This document shows positions 1-12,800 of a stretch of 64,000 nt of DNA, piece by piece (position 1 is the stretch's first letter; each line of letters starts with the position of its first letter). The notes under the pieces are model-generated. The model searched no databases and was not told the DNA's origin. It saw only the letters and a program-made list of their open reading frames with translations. The stretch lies in assembly GCF_000224145.3 (NCBI RefSeq), contig NC_020172.2, forward strand, positions 1,248,921 to 1,312,920, given 5' to 3'. Source of the stretch: Ciona intestinalis (taxonomy: Eukaryota; Chordata; Ascidiacea; Phlebobranchia; Cionidae). A program made the position numbers and the translations under genes.

Positions 1-121
1 AGGTATTTGTTCTCTTCCTCAAGCGTTGAAAGCATCGAACTCATGCTGTTTATTGCCATGTTTGATGCTGGGTGCTGATTGGTCGGAATTTGCGGCGGGT
101 ACTTACCCATCATAGGCGTGG
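1..121 (-). CDS. Possible C-terminal tail exon of Gli, running off the left edge
   Basis: On the minus strand an open frame of about 40 codons follows a good acceptor (pyrimidine tract, then AG at 122-123) and continues past base 1. It contains NMAINSMSSMLSTLEEENKYL-like text (written here as NMAINSMSSML plus STLEEENKYL). This resembles the conserved extreme C-terminus of GLI proteins (NMAVGNMS...L..E...FLN). Seen: frame and acceptor. Inferred: that it is the last part of Gli. Problem: the acceptor needs phase 1, whereas the upstream donors at 1331 and 899 are phase 0. A weaker acceptor giving a start at 101 would fit. It could also be the first exon of another minus-strand gene, since ATG codons lie at 108-113. 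Confidence 0.45.
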
Positions 122-164
122 CTGCGATTGAAAGAATTACTTTAATAAATGAATGTGAATACAT

Positions 165-441
165 CATCTTTATTTATGGCAGTCGTTATAACACGGGTGT
201 TCTACTTCATGCACCATCGGGTTCGCTTACGAGTTACCATATGTGTAACTTTGTGGGAGACTTTTTTGTATTTAATGTTTGCCTGTAAATTTGGACACCC
301 GAATAGCGATCCCTGGATTGGAGCAATTGCCGTTAAATTTCTCGCCCAAAGACATACGCCTCCAAAATTAACAACGTCAAGCCTCGAACAGGTAACCCCT
401 GGATTAGCGACAGGTGTACCAACCAAAAGGCAGCGGCGCCG
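165..441 (-). repeat. tRNA-derived SINE, reverse orientation
   Basis: Reverse complement matches the full element at 42322-42640. It has a tail with ATAACGACTG near 178-190, the GCAATTGCTCCA-type core near 322-336, and a tRNA-like head ending GGCGCCGCTGCC near 430-441. Confidence 0.75.
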
Positions 442-787
442 AACGAACAAGTTTTTTTTGTAAAAACGAAACCGCAAACTTACCCATTCGCGACGAAAAC
501 GCTGACATCGGTGGGAGTGTGACGTCAGTGTTCGTCCCACTCATTGCGTCATCGTTGTCATGGAAACCTAAAATTACGCAACGTCATTATTAGAAACATG
601 AAACTTTCAACCTGATAGGTTACCGTTGAGTTGTTCCATATCCGGCCCCGTCGTGCTGTCAGCTGCCATCTTAACGTACGGTTGGTTCTGTTAGATAGAT
701 AGACGGTTTAATATTTTTATTTACAATCAAGTGGGTTTTTTTCAAGTTAATAAACAACAAGAATTTTGAAAAAGAAATAATAACCAC

Positions 788-793
788 TTTATT
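788..793 (-). promoter_or_regulatory. Polyadenylation signal, probable Gli 3' end
   Basis: AATAAA on the minus strand about 40 bases beyond the stop codon at 834-836. It supports the 834-986 exon being a genuine terminal exon for at least one Gli isoform. Confidence 0.4.
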
Positions 794-833
794 AAAAATA
801 CACATTGTGTTTTTACATACTATAATAAATGTA

Positions 834-3800
834 TTATACAGACGAACACATTATACAAAGTACATTAAAAGCAAACGAAGTTTTTAAAATAGTTCTCACA
901 TCGTTTGGTTCTCCTCCTCTGTTGCTGTTAGGTTGGAGGACTGGGATCCTGTCAATGAATTCTTGTTGTAAGAACTCATCCGGAATCTGCGAAAAAATAG
1001 TTTTTTTTTAACGAACACACATCTTTAATAAACAAAATAAAAATAATACAAAAATGCAACTCAGGAAACCTAATAAATTTATAAAACTGTAACGACGGCA
1101 AAACAAGTCTATTTTTCACCAAATAAATATATATTAGGATGGAACATTTTTCTATCTGATTTATCGTTTCCTTTCGCAGTAAACAAGGCAGATTTACAGA
1201 ACTATGTAACCGTATCCACACAACTCTAAAGGAACTTTCTTAATTGGTAAAAAAACGATTAGGAAGTATAGGATACGGTATGCTAACTTTGTTCATCTTA
1301 TCCCACGGTACCATTACTGTATATTCCCCACCTGTGCATCAGGTGTATAGTTAATACGTCCTTGTCCACCACTTTCTGACGTCACAGGCCTCGTAGGTTG
1401 GTTGTATGACGTCACACTACCCGCACCGCTGTGCTGACGTATCCGCTGCAGACGAATTCGATTCTGATTGGATGACGTGGAGCTGACTGGGGGGCGTGGC
1501 GTGATTTGATTGGACGAATGTCCCTGTTGGGTGTGATTGTTCTGGACTGTCATATTTCCAGAGTTTATAACGTGGGGAGATCGTCCTTGGTTTTGCGTGG
1601 CTTGACGCTGCGTTGCGTAAGGGGACGGTGCGTGGTTGTTGTTGTAAGCCATATTCATGAACTCCGGGTTCATAAACTGCTGCGGTATGTTACGTTGCAT
1701 CATTTCCCCATGCCTCATGTCAGGGCCGTGGGGATTGTGCATTTGTTGGGCAGTTTGTGGATTACTATTCATCTGCGGGTTGGAGTAATATTGGTTCTGC
1801 TGTATATTGTTCGGTGCGTTCCTGTTCGAGCCTCTATCCTGGTTAGAAAACCCGTGGAAATTGGGGTTTTGCGGGAAGTTCTGTCTCTGTGGGGTGTATC
1901 GTTGGTGTGATGACGTCATCGCACCCACAGACCCTGGTGACGTCATCATTTGTTGAGGATGTGCCATGTTAGGAATCTGCATGTGCTGGTTACCTAGAAA
2001 TACACAGCGTTAAAAATTTAATTCTCAATTCCAACCCTCGTCGCATTTACCTCCGTACATAGGACCGTTAAAAGTGACGTCATGACTCATGACGTCATTG
2101 TTGAAATTTTCCATCATCACTTGCTCGTTGACCTGATAGTTGGGCTGGTGTATGGCCATGTTGCTACCGTTGCTGCGATAACCACTCTCACTATTATAGT
2201 AGCTGCCATTGCTTTCCGACCGTTGTCTCTATGTGATAAAGAATGGTGAAGTTTCATATGAGATGCAAGGAACAAGTGTAGTAGGGTTTTAATGTGTTTT
2301 TAACATTGCAAGTCATTTATATATTTTTTGTTTATCAAGCGGGCCGTATGTTTATTATGAATATATAGCAGGGTGGGGAAAGATGGGACACCTTTAGCAC
2401 ATAATATCCAAGTATCCTGATCCTGTTTTAAACAATGAACAACGGTATATTAGAGTCGTAAGGATACGGTTTTATAATTCTTAGAATGTAAATTGTTTAC
2501 TAACAAATTGGACGAAAAAGTAGAATGTAAAGGTGCCCTATCTTCTCCCACCCTACTATATATATTCTATTAATAATACATATATATATATATAAATATA
2601 GGTATGTATTTATGTCAATAGTTCGCCGTCGTGGCTTAGTGGTTACGCTTCAACCCGGTGTATATTAATTAATAGTTGCATCATAACTTGTAAAATGTAG
2701 GGTGTCGGGTTAATGGGCTCAGCCTGCCATAAATACATAGCGTGCTACATTGTAAGACCCTATCCACAATAGAATACAGTAGGGTGGGGGAAGATGCGAC
2801 TTTTTTATTATATTTTCTGGTCCTATTTCGTAGTAAACAAGACAATGACAAAAACGTATCTTCGCGACTTTTACAGACCGTTGTCAATTGTTTTAAACCA
2901 CGATCAGGATATTTGAATATTATGTGGTAATTTATTTCCCCTTGAGAACTACATTTATGTCCGATTTAGCTTACTTGCAGATGTACATGTTGTTGGTTGG
3001 GTACGTTGTACTGCGAAGTACTCGTGTTGTTGCTTCTCTGTGGTTTGATACTAGGCAGTGGGTTCACGTTGTTCCAGCTGTTGTAACGCTGTACACTCGG
3101 TAGTCTATTCGGGTCAACCTGTGATTAGTGAATACAAGTGTTGTAAAAGTCATTTTCAGAACGATTTGTTCTGCTCGATATAAGTCTGCCAATATTTTAC
3201 ACAGTTAAAGTTTACTTTTTGTAAAATATACACCAAAACAACAACTGTTTTTACAAGTAATAGTCCTGCGCTGCGCCATAGGGGTTTAGCACGACTGCCT
3301 CTAGACCAGAGGTAATGGGTTCAGGCTCGTCGCTGAGTACGAAAAATACTCACAAAGTTTAGTATATGTAACTAGTGCACGAAACATAACAGTTGTGTTA
3401 TAACGACTATACCTACCCCGCCCCGCAAGAACAAATAAGTTACATAGGCTACAAACATTCGATAGCGAGATGATTTATTTCTAAAGTATTGCATTTCTAC
3501 ACCATGTATCTTTCATACTACCTATTTTTCTATATCTTATGCGCCATACGTGTAATATTCGTGTAATATATCAAACTAAGTCAAATGTACTCCAACCTGC
3601 GGTGAATTACGAATTGGGTCGCTTGCTCTTCGGAAAGCGTTGCCTCCCAGGTGCTGTGGCAGTGGAGTACGTGAAGGCCTTGATTGCGCACCTTCACTGC
3701 GCCGTCGAACTTCTGGGGGTTTCGGGGGTCCCATTTGTGGCAGGGACGGTCGGGCTTGGGGGTTGAACTGGTAACCAGCGGGGTCCACGGTTGGTTGCTC

Positions 3801-6800
3801 GTCTTTGAACCTTTGTGGTAATTTTTTAAATATTTTTTTGAATAAGTATTAAAGAAACGAATGAGTAAATATAACATATTTATCGTCGTGTGGCGGGACA
3901 ACGACAGTCGTTAAAACACACATTTTTTGTTTCACACTCGCCAATTATGAGTTACAACATCAGTAATTTTGTGGTGACTATTTTTTTACGTACGGCCGAC
4001 AATTTATAACAGTACTGGGTTTGAGTAAGCCGTAGTCATAACTTATATGCTATAGAGGTAGGCGCACTAACAACTGTGCCACAGCGCCAGTCTATTGCTT
4101 GAAAAACAGTTTTTTTCTTGGGGTTTATTATTTACTTTTTAAATGCAAAATCTTCAACTAAACGTAGGATAAAATTATTACAATTATCCTTACCATCGAC
4201 TGAGTTGGCTTTTTGTATAACCTTCTCTGTCCAGAGGGGTGGGTGGGGGAAGACCTGCGTCCTCGTTGAATCTTGACCTTAAACGGTGGAGATGGAATGC
4301 ATTGATCGTGGACGAACCTGCGGTGGGTAGGATTAAGTAATGGGATATTCTTTTATTATATAGTAGGATGAGGGAAGATGTCAGACCCTTTAATTCTGTT
4401 TTATTAGCCCGTTTGGTAGTAAACAAAGAACATTTAAATAATTATAAAACCGTTTTCTCCACGACTCCCATAGACCGTTGTTAATTGTTTAAAAAACAAT
4501 CAGAGTATTTGGATAATATGTGCTAGAGGTGTCCCGTCTTCCCCACTCTACTATATGCAAACTTGTATGCAATACGACCCGACATATTAGCGGTTTAATA
4601 ACAGGAATCTACAAACCTGAACCACAGTTTGCGCTTGATCGTCTCGAAGAATCAAGTGAGATTGGGTCGTAAGAACCAGCAACGTTAACCCAGTGTTCTA
4701 AATAAAGGTAGTTAAATATGTTTAATACACATCGTGCCGCTTATGAGTTACTACATATGAAACTAGGTAACTTTATTTTTTACCGTTTTTAATATTTTTA
4801 TGCGTGGCTNNNNNNNNNNNNNNNNNNNNNNNNNNNNNNNNNNNNNNNNNNNNNNNNNNNNNNNNNNNNNNNNNNNNNNNNNNNNNNNNNNNNNNNNNNN
4901 NNNNNNNNNNNNNNNNNNNNNNNNNNNNNNNNNNGTCGCTTGCTCTTCGGAAAGCGTTGCCTCCCAGGTGCTGTGGCAGTGGAGTACGTGAAGGCCTTGA
5001 TTGCGCACCTTCACTGCGCCGTCGAACTTCTGGGGTTTTCGGGGGTCCCATTTGTGGCAGGGACGGTCGGGCTTGGGGGTTGAACTGGTAACCAGCGGGG
5101 TCCACGGTTGGTTGCTCGTCTTTGAACCTTTGTGGTATTTTTTTAAATATTTTTTTGAATAAGTATTAAAGAAACGAATGAGTAAATATAACATATTTAT
5201 CGTCGTGTGGCGGGACAACGACAGTCGTTAAAACACACATTTTTTGTTTCACACTCGCCAATTATGAGTTACAACATCAGTAATTTTGTGGTGACTATTT
5301 TTTTACGTACGGCCGACAATTTATAACAGTACTGGGTTTGAGTAAGCCGTAGTCATAACTTATATGCTATAGAGGTAGGCGCACTAACAACTGTGCCACA
5401 GCGCCAGTCTATTGCTTGAAAAACAGTTTTTTTCTTGGGGTTTATTATTTACTTTTTAAATGCAAAATCTTCAACTAAACGTAGGATAAAATTATTACAA
5501 TTATCCTTACCATCGACTGAGTTGGCTTTTTGTATAACCTTCTCTGTCCAGAGGGGTGGGTGGGGGAAGACCTGCGTCCTCGTTGAATCTTGACCTTAAA
5601 CGGTGGAGATGGAATGCATTGATCGTGGACGAACCTGCGGTGGGTAGGATTAAGTAATGGGATATTCTTTTATTATATAGTAGGATGAGGGAAGATGTCA
5701 GACCCTTTAATTCTGTTTTATTAGCCCGTTTGGTAGTAAACAAAGAACATTTAAAAAAATTATAAAACCGTATCTCCACGACTCCCATAGACCGTTGTTA
5801 ATTGTTTAAAAAACAATCAGAGTATTTGGATAATATGTGCTAGAGGTGTCCCGTCTTCCCCACTCTACTATATGCAAAGACAATATAACACACAAATTTG
5901 ATAAACTCTCCACAGCAGGGCAACTTGTATGCAATACGACCCGACATATTAGCGGTTTAATAACAGGAATCTACAAACCTGAACCACAGTTTGCGCTTGA
6001 TCGTCTCGAAGAATCAAGTGAGATTGGGTCGTAAGAACCAGCAACGTTAAACCCAGTGTTCTAAAATAAAAGGCAGTTAAATATGTTTAATACACATCGT
6101 GCCGCTTATGAGTTACTACATATGAAACTAGGTAACTTTATTTTTTACCGTTTTTAATATTTTAATGCGTGGCTGACCATTTATACAAGCCACAACAAAC
6201 TACGTTGGTTTAAACAAACTGCCGTTAAGAATCTTCCCCAAGGACGTATACGTCCTCAAAAAAAACAACGTTGAGCTTCGAACCCGTATCCTAATTCCAC
6301 AAAACACGCCAACCATTGTGCCATGGCGGTTTTTACGGCATTTTAACTTTAATATACCAACATAGATACGACATTGTAAACCTATTTACAAACCTGACTA
6401 GAACGGCGACTGTTTTGTGAAGCCATCGACGATTTTCTGCTTCCATCGCTAACGGTACCACTATCCCTTCTATCTTGATTTAACAACGCCACCTGCCGAT
6501 GGGGAGTTAGAGGAAGCTTCCTCGGGTAGGTGGTGCTCTTTTGCTTGGCAGGGAAGGCAGTGGTTGAGGAAACTTCGGTAAAACTTTCGGATTTGTTCAT
6601 TCCTAAAGTAACAGTTACAGAAATTAGCCAAGAAGGGTATAGAGTACTGCATGAAAAAATGAATAATAAACCTTCAATAAACGAATGGAAGATAAAACCT
6701 TCAATAAACGAATGCGAGTAAACTTACCGAGTTTTCGTTGATCGTCATAGCCACCAATGTCAACGTAGGACTCGACGTTTGGGCTTAATCCCCCAAGTGA

Positions 6801-9800
6801 CAGATTCTGCATCTTCTTGTTGACCAGGCGTGGCACCATAGAGGCTCGTACCGTCCCACGGTGCCTGCTTTGTACACCGACACCCCCAGACGTTGAATCT
6901 AAAAAGAAAACGTTATTGTAAACGAAGTGTTAGTGGTAGCTAGTAGGTATTAATTATTTAAACTAAATTAAAGTTATCTAAAAGTAAAAAATGAATCATC
7001 TGATCCCAAATCATGAACCATCTTACCCCAAAACAGGAACTATCTTCCCCAAACACGAACTCCATCCTACCCGAAAACACAACCCAGTTTGCCCCAAAAC
7101 ACGACCATCTTGCCCAAAAACATGAACCATCTTATCTCCAAATCATAAACCATCTTACCATAACCTACTATATAGCATTAGCTTACCCGGTTGTGGATTT
7201 TCATCGACCACTATATCACCATCGCTGTCACCTTCATTCCCGCCCACATTGACGTCAACTCCCGAGTCATTGTTTTGTGACGTCATATGCGGGGAATTTT
7301 GTGGCGTCACAGATACGTCAGAACCGGAAGTGCACGATGATTGGTTGCTTCTGGGGTTCATGTTGCTAGGGGGATTCTGATGAAAAATTATAAAATTCTA
7401 TATATTTTTCGCGTCGTTTATTTTTAAAGAAAAGTTTTCTGTATTATTTGTAACAAAATAGTACACTATCGTTCGCTGGAATAATGGGACTAAAGGGGTA
7501 ATTTATATGTTAAAGTTCAGGAAATTCAAAAATACACCAATGTATGTTTAAACTACTTTAAGTTGAAGCTTTAACTTTAATTATTTTAAATAAAAGTACA
7601 ATGGTCCGGCATAATTAGGTTAACTAGAAAAATATAACATCATAGACATTTTCCGTGAAGACTGTGAATAAAGTTTAGTTTACTTGGTCGTTAGATGGCG
7701 GGTTTGAGCCGGGTGACAGCGGGTGGCAACTTGTTTTCGTCCCCGATCCGTCGTCTTTTTGCTTCTCCTTATCCAACCCTGGTTCCTATAACATAGCATA
7801 ATGCTGTTAGTATTAATACCTTTTTTATACTAGGCTGTTATATAGTAGGGTGGGGAAAGGCAGGACACTTTTAGCACATAATATCCAAATGTCCTGATCG
7901 TGTTATAAACAATTAACAACGGTCTATGAGAGTCGTGAGGACACGGTTTTATAATTCTTTAAATGTTCTTTGTTTACCACTAACTAGGATAAAAACACAG
8001 AATGAATGTGTGTCCCATCTCCCTCCCTCCTGCTGTATTTGTAAAGCAGTAACAATATGTACCTGCTTTATATTTTGTCCTGTTCTCTTGCCATTCCTTT
8101 CTTGTTCCGCTTTCATGCGTTTAGTCACGTGTGCTGCAGGCCCATGTACGGTCTTGACGTGTTTACGAAGAGAGCTAGGATCAGTGTAACGCTTCGTGCA
8201 ACCCGCTTGTTTGCATGCGTATGGCTTCTGCAGACAAAACCACAATCATTACACAGCTGTACCAAGGAATTACCTCAAAACTACATGACCCCTTAGCTTA
8301 TTTAAAATAGGTTTATTTAAAAAAATAAAACCCTGTAAAATTTTATGCACGACGTGTAGGTTTTTGCTGTTACTTTTTAAAACTTATTTTTGTGTGAACT
8401 TATTTTTATAATAGTATAAATATAACTTAAAATAAGTATCAATTGTTACCAGGTTTAAAAATAAGTTACGTTGAGAGGTAATAGATCAAATCAGGGTTAA
8501 ATTCCAAGTCCTCGCCATAGGACCTTACCCATATAGTATATTAATACACAATACATGGCATACGCATCAACGAATTATCACAACATTAATTAAGTTTTCT
8601 CAACTACCACGGCGTTAATTAAAAGAAGGTGGGGCAATACGGGACACCTTTAACACACATAATATACAAATTTTCCTGTTTTTAACAATTAACAACGGTC
8701 TATTCTATAGGTATAGAAGTAACAGTTATTTAATTCTTTAAATGCTCTTTGTTTACTACCAAATGGGACGAGAAATAGAATAAAAATGTCCCATCTTTCC
8801 CCACCCTATTATATAAAAATAAACGTAATCTTACGTCGTTTGAATGGGTTCGATTTTGATGCTTGGCTCTGTCGGATGCGTTACTGAATGCCTTGGTACA
8901 GGACGGGTACTCACACACGTAAGGTTTCTCACCAGTGTGGGAACGTAGATGGGTCTTAAGGTTTTCCAACCTTGAATATGCTTTGGTGCATCCGTCGAAC
9001 TGAATTTTAAATAAGTTATTGTAAAGTTAATATGTAACATGATTAGTGTATCGTCAATAGAACAATAGCAATTATAGAAGGAAAAAGTGTATGACACTAT
9101 TTCATCGGCCATTTTCTTCGCTACGCTAATGGTATATTTCTAAGTCAAAAACAGCCAAGTTTCCGTATTTGTCTTCCGTTATCGCATTCGCTTTGGTCTA
9201 TTTATATTAAATCGACCGTGATGTAAAAAAACATTAATAACCGACCATATTGACCCTTAGAGCTTATTTGCTGCTTACCGTGCAACGGTGCGGCTTTTCG
9301 CCCGTGTGTCTTCTCATATGCACAACTAACATATATTGTGCTTTGAAAGGTCTTTGGTCTCGGGCACAACCTCTCCACCGGCATACGAACTCCTTTTTGT
9401 CGCCATGTATATGATCGTTGTTAATATGCTGTGTATAAAAAAAGAGTTTACATCAGATAAAGCTGTTACCAAACTTATTTAAAAGTACATTTGCAATACA
9501 AAAATACCAATAATATTTTTTGATGTTTTTTTAAACTGAAAGGTTTTAAAAGAGAGTTATATATAAATCTAAAATTGTTATGTTTCTATTAAAACTGAGC
9601 CGAAAACCATTTTTTTTGCACTAAAATTTGCAGTTAATAAGCACGTTTTAACGGGACAAATTAGCTTAGCTGTATACTACAAATTTTCTCAGATCAAATG
9701 TCCAAAGACAACATGCCAGATATAAAACGCAGCGTATTTGGCAAATGAAAAAGATCTTCAGAATCGTGAGTTTTAAAGAGTGGTGTAACCAATATTGCTT

Positions 9801-12800
9801 AAATTACAATGTCAGTTCATCAACAGACATTCTTAAGCTGCACAGGTCGACTTACGTGAACTAGCTGTTCCTGGGTATCAAACTCAAGCGAACAGTTTTC
9901 CCAAAAGCAATTGGTGTCGTACACTACGTCGTTTTCGTCGTTGCCAGCATGTGCGCCAGGAGAAACACCTAAACAGAAAAGGAAAGTAAAAGTGCAGGTC
10001 TGAGTATTAGACCAGCAGCAAAATGAACATATATACCTGAGTTATTATTGTTGTTGTTGTTGTTGTTGAATTGAACGTTCGGGCTCTGCGTCTCTATTTG
10101 ATGTTTATTGAAATTCTGAACAAGCAACTCGCGTTAGATGGTTTAAAGGTAATGACAAAACACCCTGTGTACCTTATTGTCAAGATGGGAGTTACACATG
10201 TCTTTAGACGCAGCACTAGCGCCAACGTGCGGGTGGAAATTTCTGCCGGAAATATTCGGATCGAATCTTGAAGCCGATTTATCTAAGGAGATCTGGTTAG
10301 GGGCAAAACCAGGGAGGAGTTGACTAGCGAAGGAAGATTGCATTTGACGTGATAGTAAATGAGCATGTAAGTGCTGTGGTGACGTCATCATAGGAGTTTG
10401 GTAGCCGAACGTTGGGCTGGAAAAATACAAAGCATTCGGTAAAATAAACGTATAAAGCACCACTTTATAAGTAGGTTTGGAAGAAAAAATGCTGCTTGGA
10501 AAGTAAATGCTTCTAAAAGCATTGTTACATATACGCTGTAAATTGTAATTATTAAAAAAACAGACAATTTAATCGCTCGGTTACAAGCTTGGAAAGTATA
10601 TATTTCTTTGCCATATAACGGCCATACCAACCTGATTCCACCTGCCGCTAGATGTCCGTAGCTGCCACCGCTTGCCACCGATGAACTACGGGAGTTTGCA
10701 ATACCTCCGAAAGGAAGTAGCGAATTAGGGGAAGTCCGGATCATTGCTGTGATGTCAAGACCAGTGTCAGAGAAGCAGGGAGAGATGGAGAGAGGACGTT
10801 TCCGAGCGCGAGACCTAAAGACGCAAGTTGTTTGTTTAATCCTCCTGGACTTATTTACTCGCGACCCATTTAATCTTCCAGAAATTTTCGCGATCAATTA
10901 CAGGTAATGAAAAATGTACATTGCGTGAAATTGCGAGACCCCTGAAGTTTTTATGCAGTTTTGGAACCCCTGCGCTAAATTATAGAGGAGTAGTATATAT
11001 AAACAAATGTACAACACAATTTTCTAACTACGTTTCTTAAAACGTCATTATAACACGGATGGCCATTTTTTGTTATTCCTTATAAGTAACTTAGTGGAGT
11101 TTTATTATTTTTGGTTCAGTTCCTGTATGGGTTACAATTTTGATAACCCATCAGTGACAACTTGGTTGGAGCAGTTACCGTAAAGCGTCTGTTACGATAT
11201 AATGAGTTTAATGTGCACGGCTCATGCTTACTCTCAAGTTCTGAATGATTCTTTTAATTGTTTTCATAAAACAGCCATTCTTTTGTTACATTATCTTAGC
11301 CCCATGTGCCACGACTTTTGCCTTAAGCCGCTAACTATGAACATAGTTATTTGGAGGCATGTGTGTGTTTGGTAATTAAGATCCAGTACTTAAAATAAGT
11401 TACTATTGTTTTGTAATTTCTAAAGTCTAAAGTTCGTTAGTTTCTGGGCGTTTTTATAGTAATGTAGATTTTACCTGACCGTAGGTTTTTGGGTATACTT
11501 GAGGATAAAAGGAAAACATCTTAACCTGCACAGTGGACTCGGAAATCGGCCAAGTTCTTCCTGCTTCTCTAGCGACAGCGCGAGGTTCCTATCATTCCGA
11601 GCTGCCACCGCAAGAAGTCGCTGTTGCTGCTGCATCAATTGGTAGTATGCCAGCTGGTTTATGTTTTGCGAAAAATTCCCCGCTAAGCCTTGATTTGAAC
11701 CCTGTTGTGCACTGTTCACCGCCATGTTACTTTGATGGGGTGAGTAGTAAGGGTAGCACAACTTTTCAAGCTCTGTAAAAAGAGAGATTCTGGTACAAAC
11801 AATTAAATTAAGATTTTAACAATAATATATAACAATTTGTAAAAAAGGTTCAGATTTAAAAAGGTTTCAGATTTCAAGTTTTGTAAAAAAGCTTTGTATT
11901 TACCAAGTTTAAACCACCGAAATAAAACGGTAATTCAATCATGTTTCTATTTGAATAAGAGACTGACGATGCCGTTTAGGCGAAATATATTTCTTAATTA
12001 ATAACTAGTGGTTGGACTTGATTTTTGTTAGTTACGTTTTTGTAGCACCAGATAATTACTGTAACTCAAACATTACGTTGTTATGTTATTACGCTTCAAG
12101 TCTCCCAGTGAGACTATAACGAAATTGACCAATTAAACAACTAAGAACTTACAAGACAAAAGCTTTTAGACCTATAATTGAAAATTTTTAAGTAAATTTG
12201 AGTTAAACGTAATAAAACGAAAGTTTTATATGAAAACAGCATCAGGAAATTAGGAATTAAACATATAGTAGGTTAGGCTAAGATGGGACATGTTTTCATT
12301 CTCTTTTCTTGGCACATTTGATAGTAAACAAAGAAAATTTGAGCAATTATATAACCGCATATTCTCGTGACTCACTGTTAATTGTTAAAACACGATTAAG
12401 AAATATGCGAAATGGTGTTCAAAATATATCATATCAAAGTACTATACCTTGAATTGAATGGTGGGGACTGAGGTTCCTTGCTTGCGATAACATGGACATT
12501 GTTGGCGATCTGAGGCCACCTTGGGATAATCCACCCATGTAGAACTCAAGTGATGAATTATAGTTAAACGGGTTCGTGTTCTGCTGAGGGGACATTGGAA
12601 TCAGAGACACATCTGAGTGAATTGGACTTCCGCTGACACCAGGAGCACTGCGAACCATGTGTAAAGTTATAGAGTACTGCGGGTTCAAGACAATATAGTA
12701 GTGTAGGGTTAAATGGATAACGTTAGGACATAATATCTCATGTTTCTTAATCGTGCTTATAACAATTAAAGGGGTTTACTAACGAAAAATCAAAGGTTGT

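Larger units (their letters stand above)
122..833. other. Non-coding between Gli 3' end and the left-edge exon
   Basis: Holds a reversed SINE (about 165-441) and otherwise AT-rich sequence. Short open frames here fall inside the SINE or run antisense and are not supported as genes. Confidence 0.6.
3618..6174. repeat. Near-identical 1.2-kb direct duplication flanking a 125-N gap
   Basis: 3618-4809 and 4935-6174 are almost identical. Differences are single bases and a roughly 40-base insertion near 5878-5920. The two copies abut a fixed-size N run (4810-4934), and copy 2 starts exactly at the gap edge. Both contain the same MITE (4359-4555; 5676-5873) and a SINE remnant. This fits two haplotypes of one intron placed in tandem by the assembler. 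A true tandem duplication is the alternative. No Gli exon is affected. Confidence 0.85.

Noticed and set aside
149..540. Overlapping open frames of 104-112 codons on both strands near the left edge
   Set aside because: They lie in a reversed SINE and have no coding similarity.
1314..1331. TAA at 1314 as the only Gli stop
   Set aside because: Kept as an alternative only: a usable donor at 1331 joins in phase to 834-986, which has its own stop and poly(A) signal.
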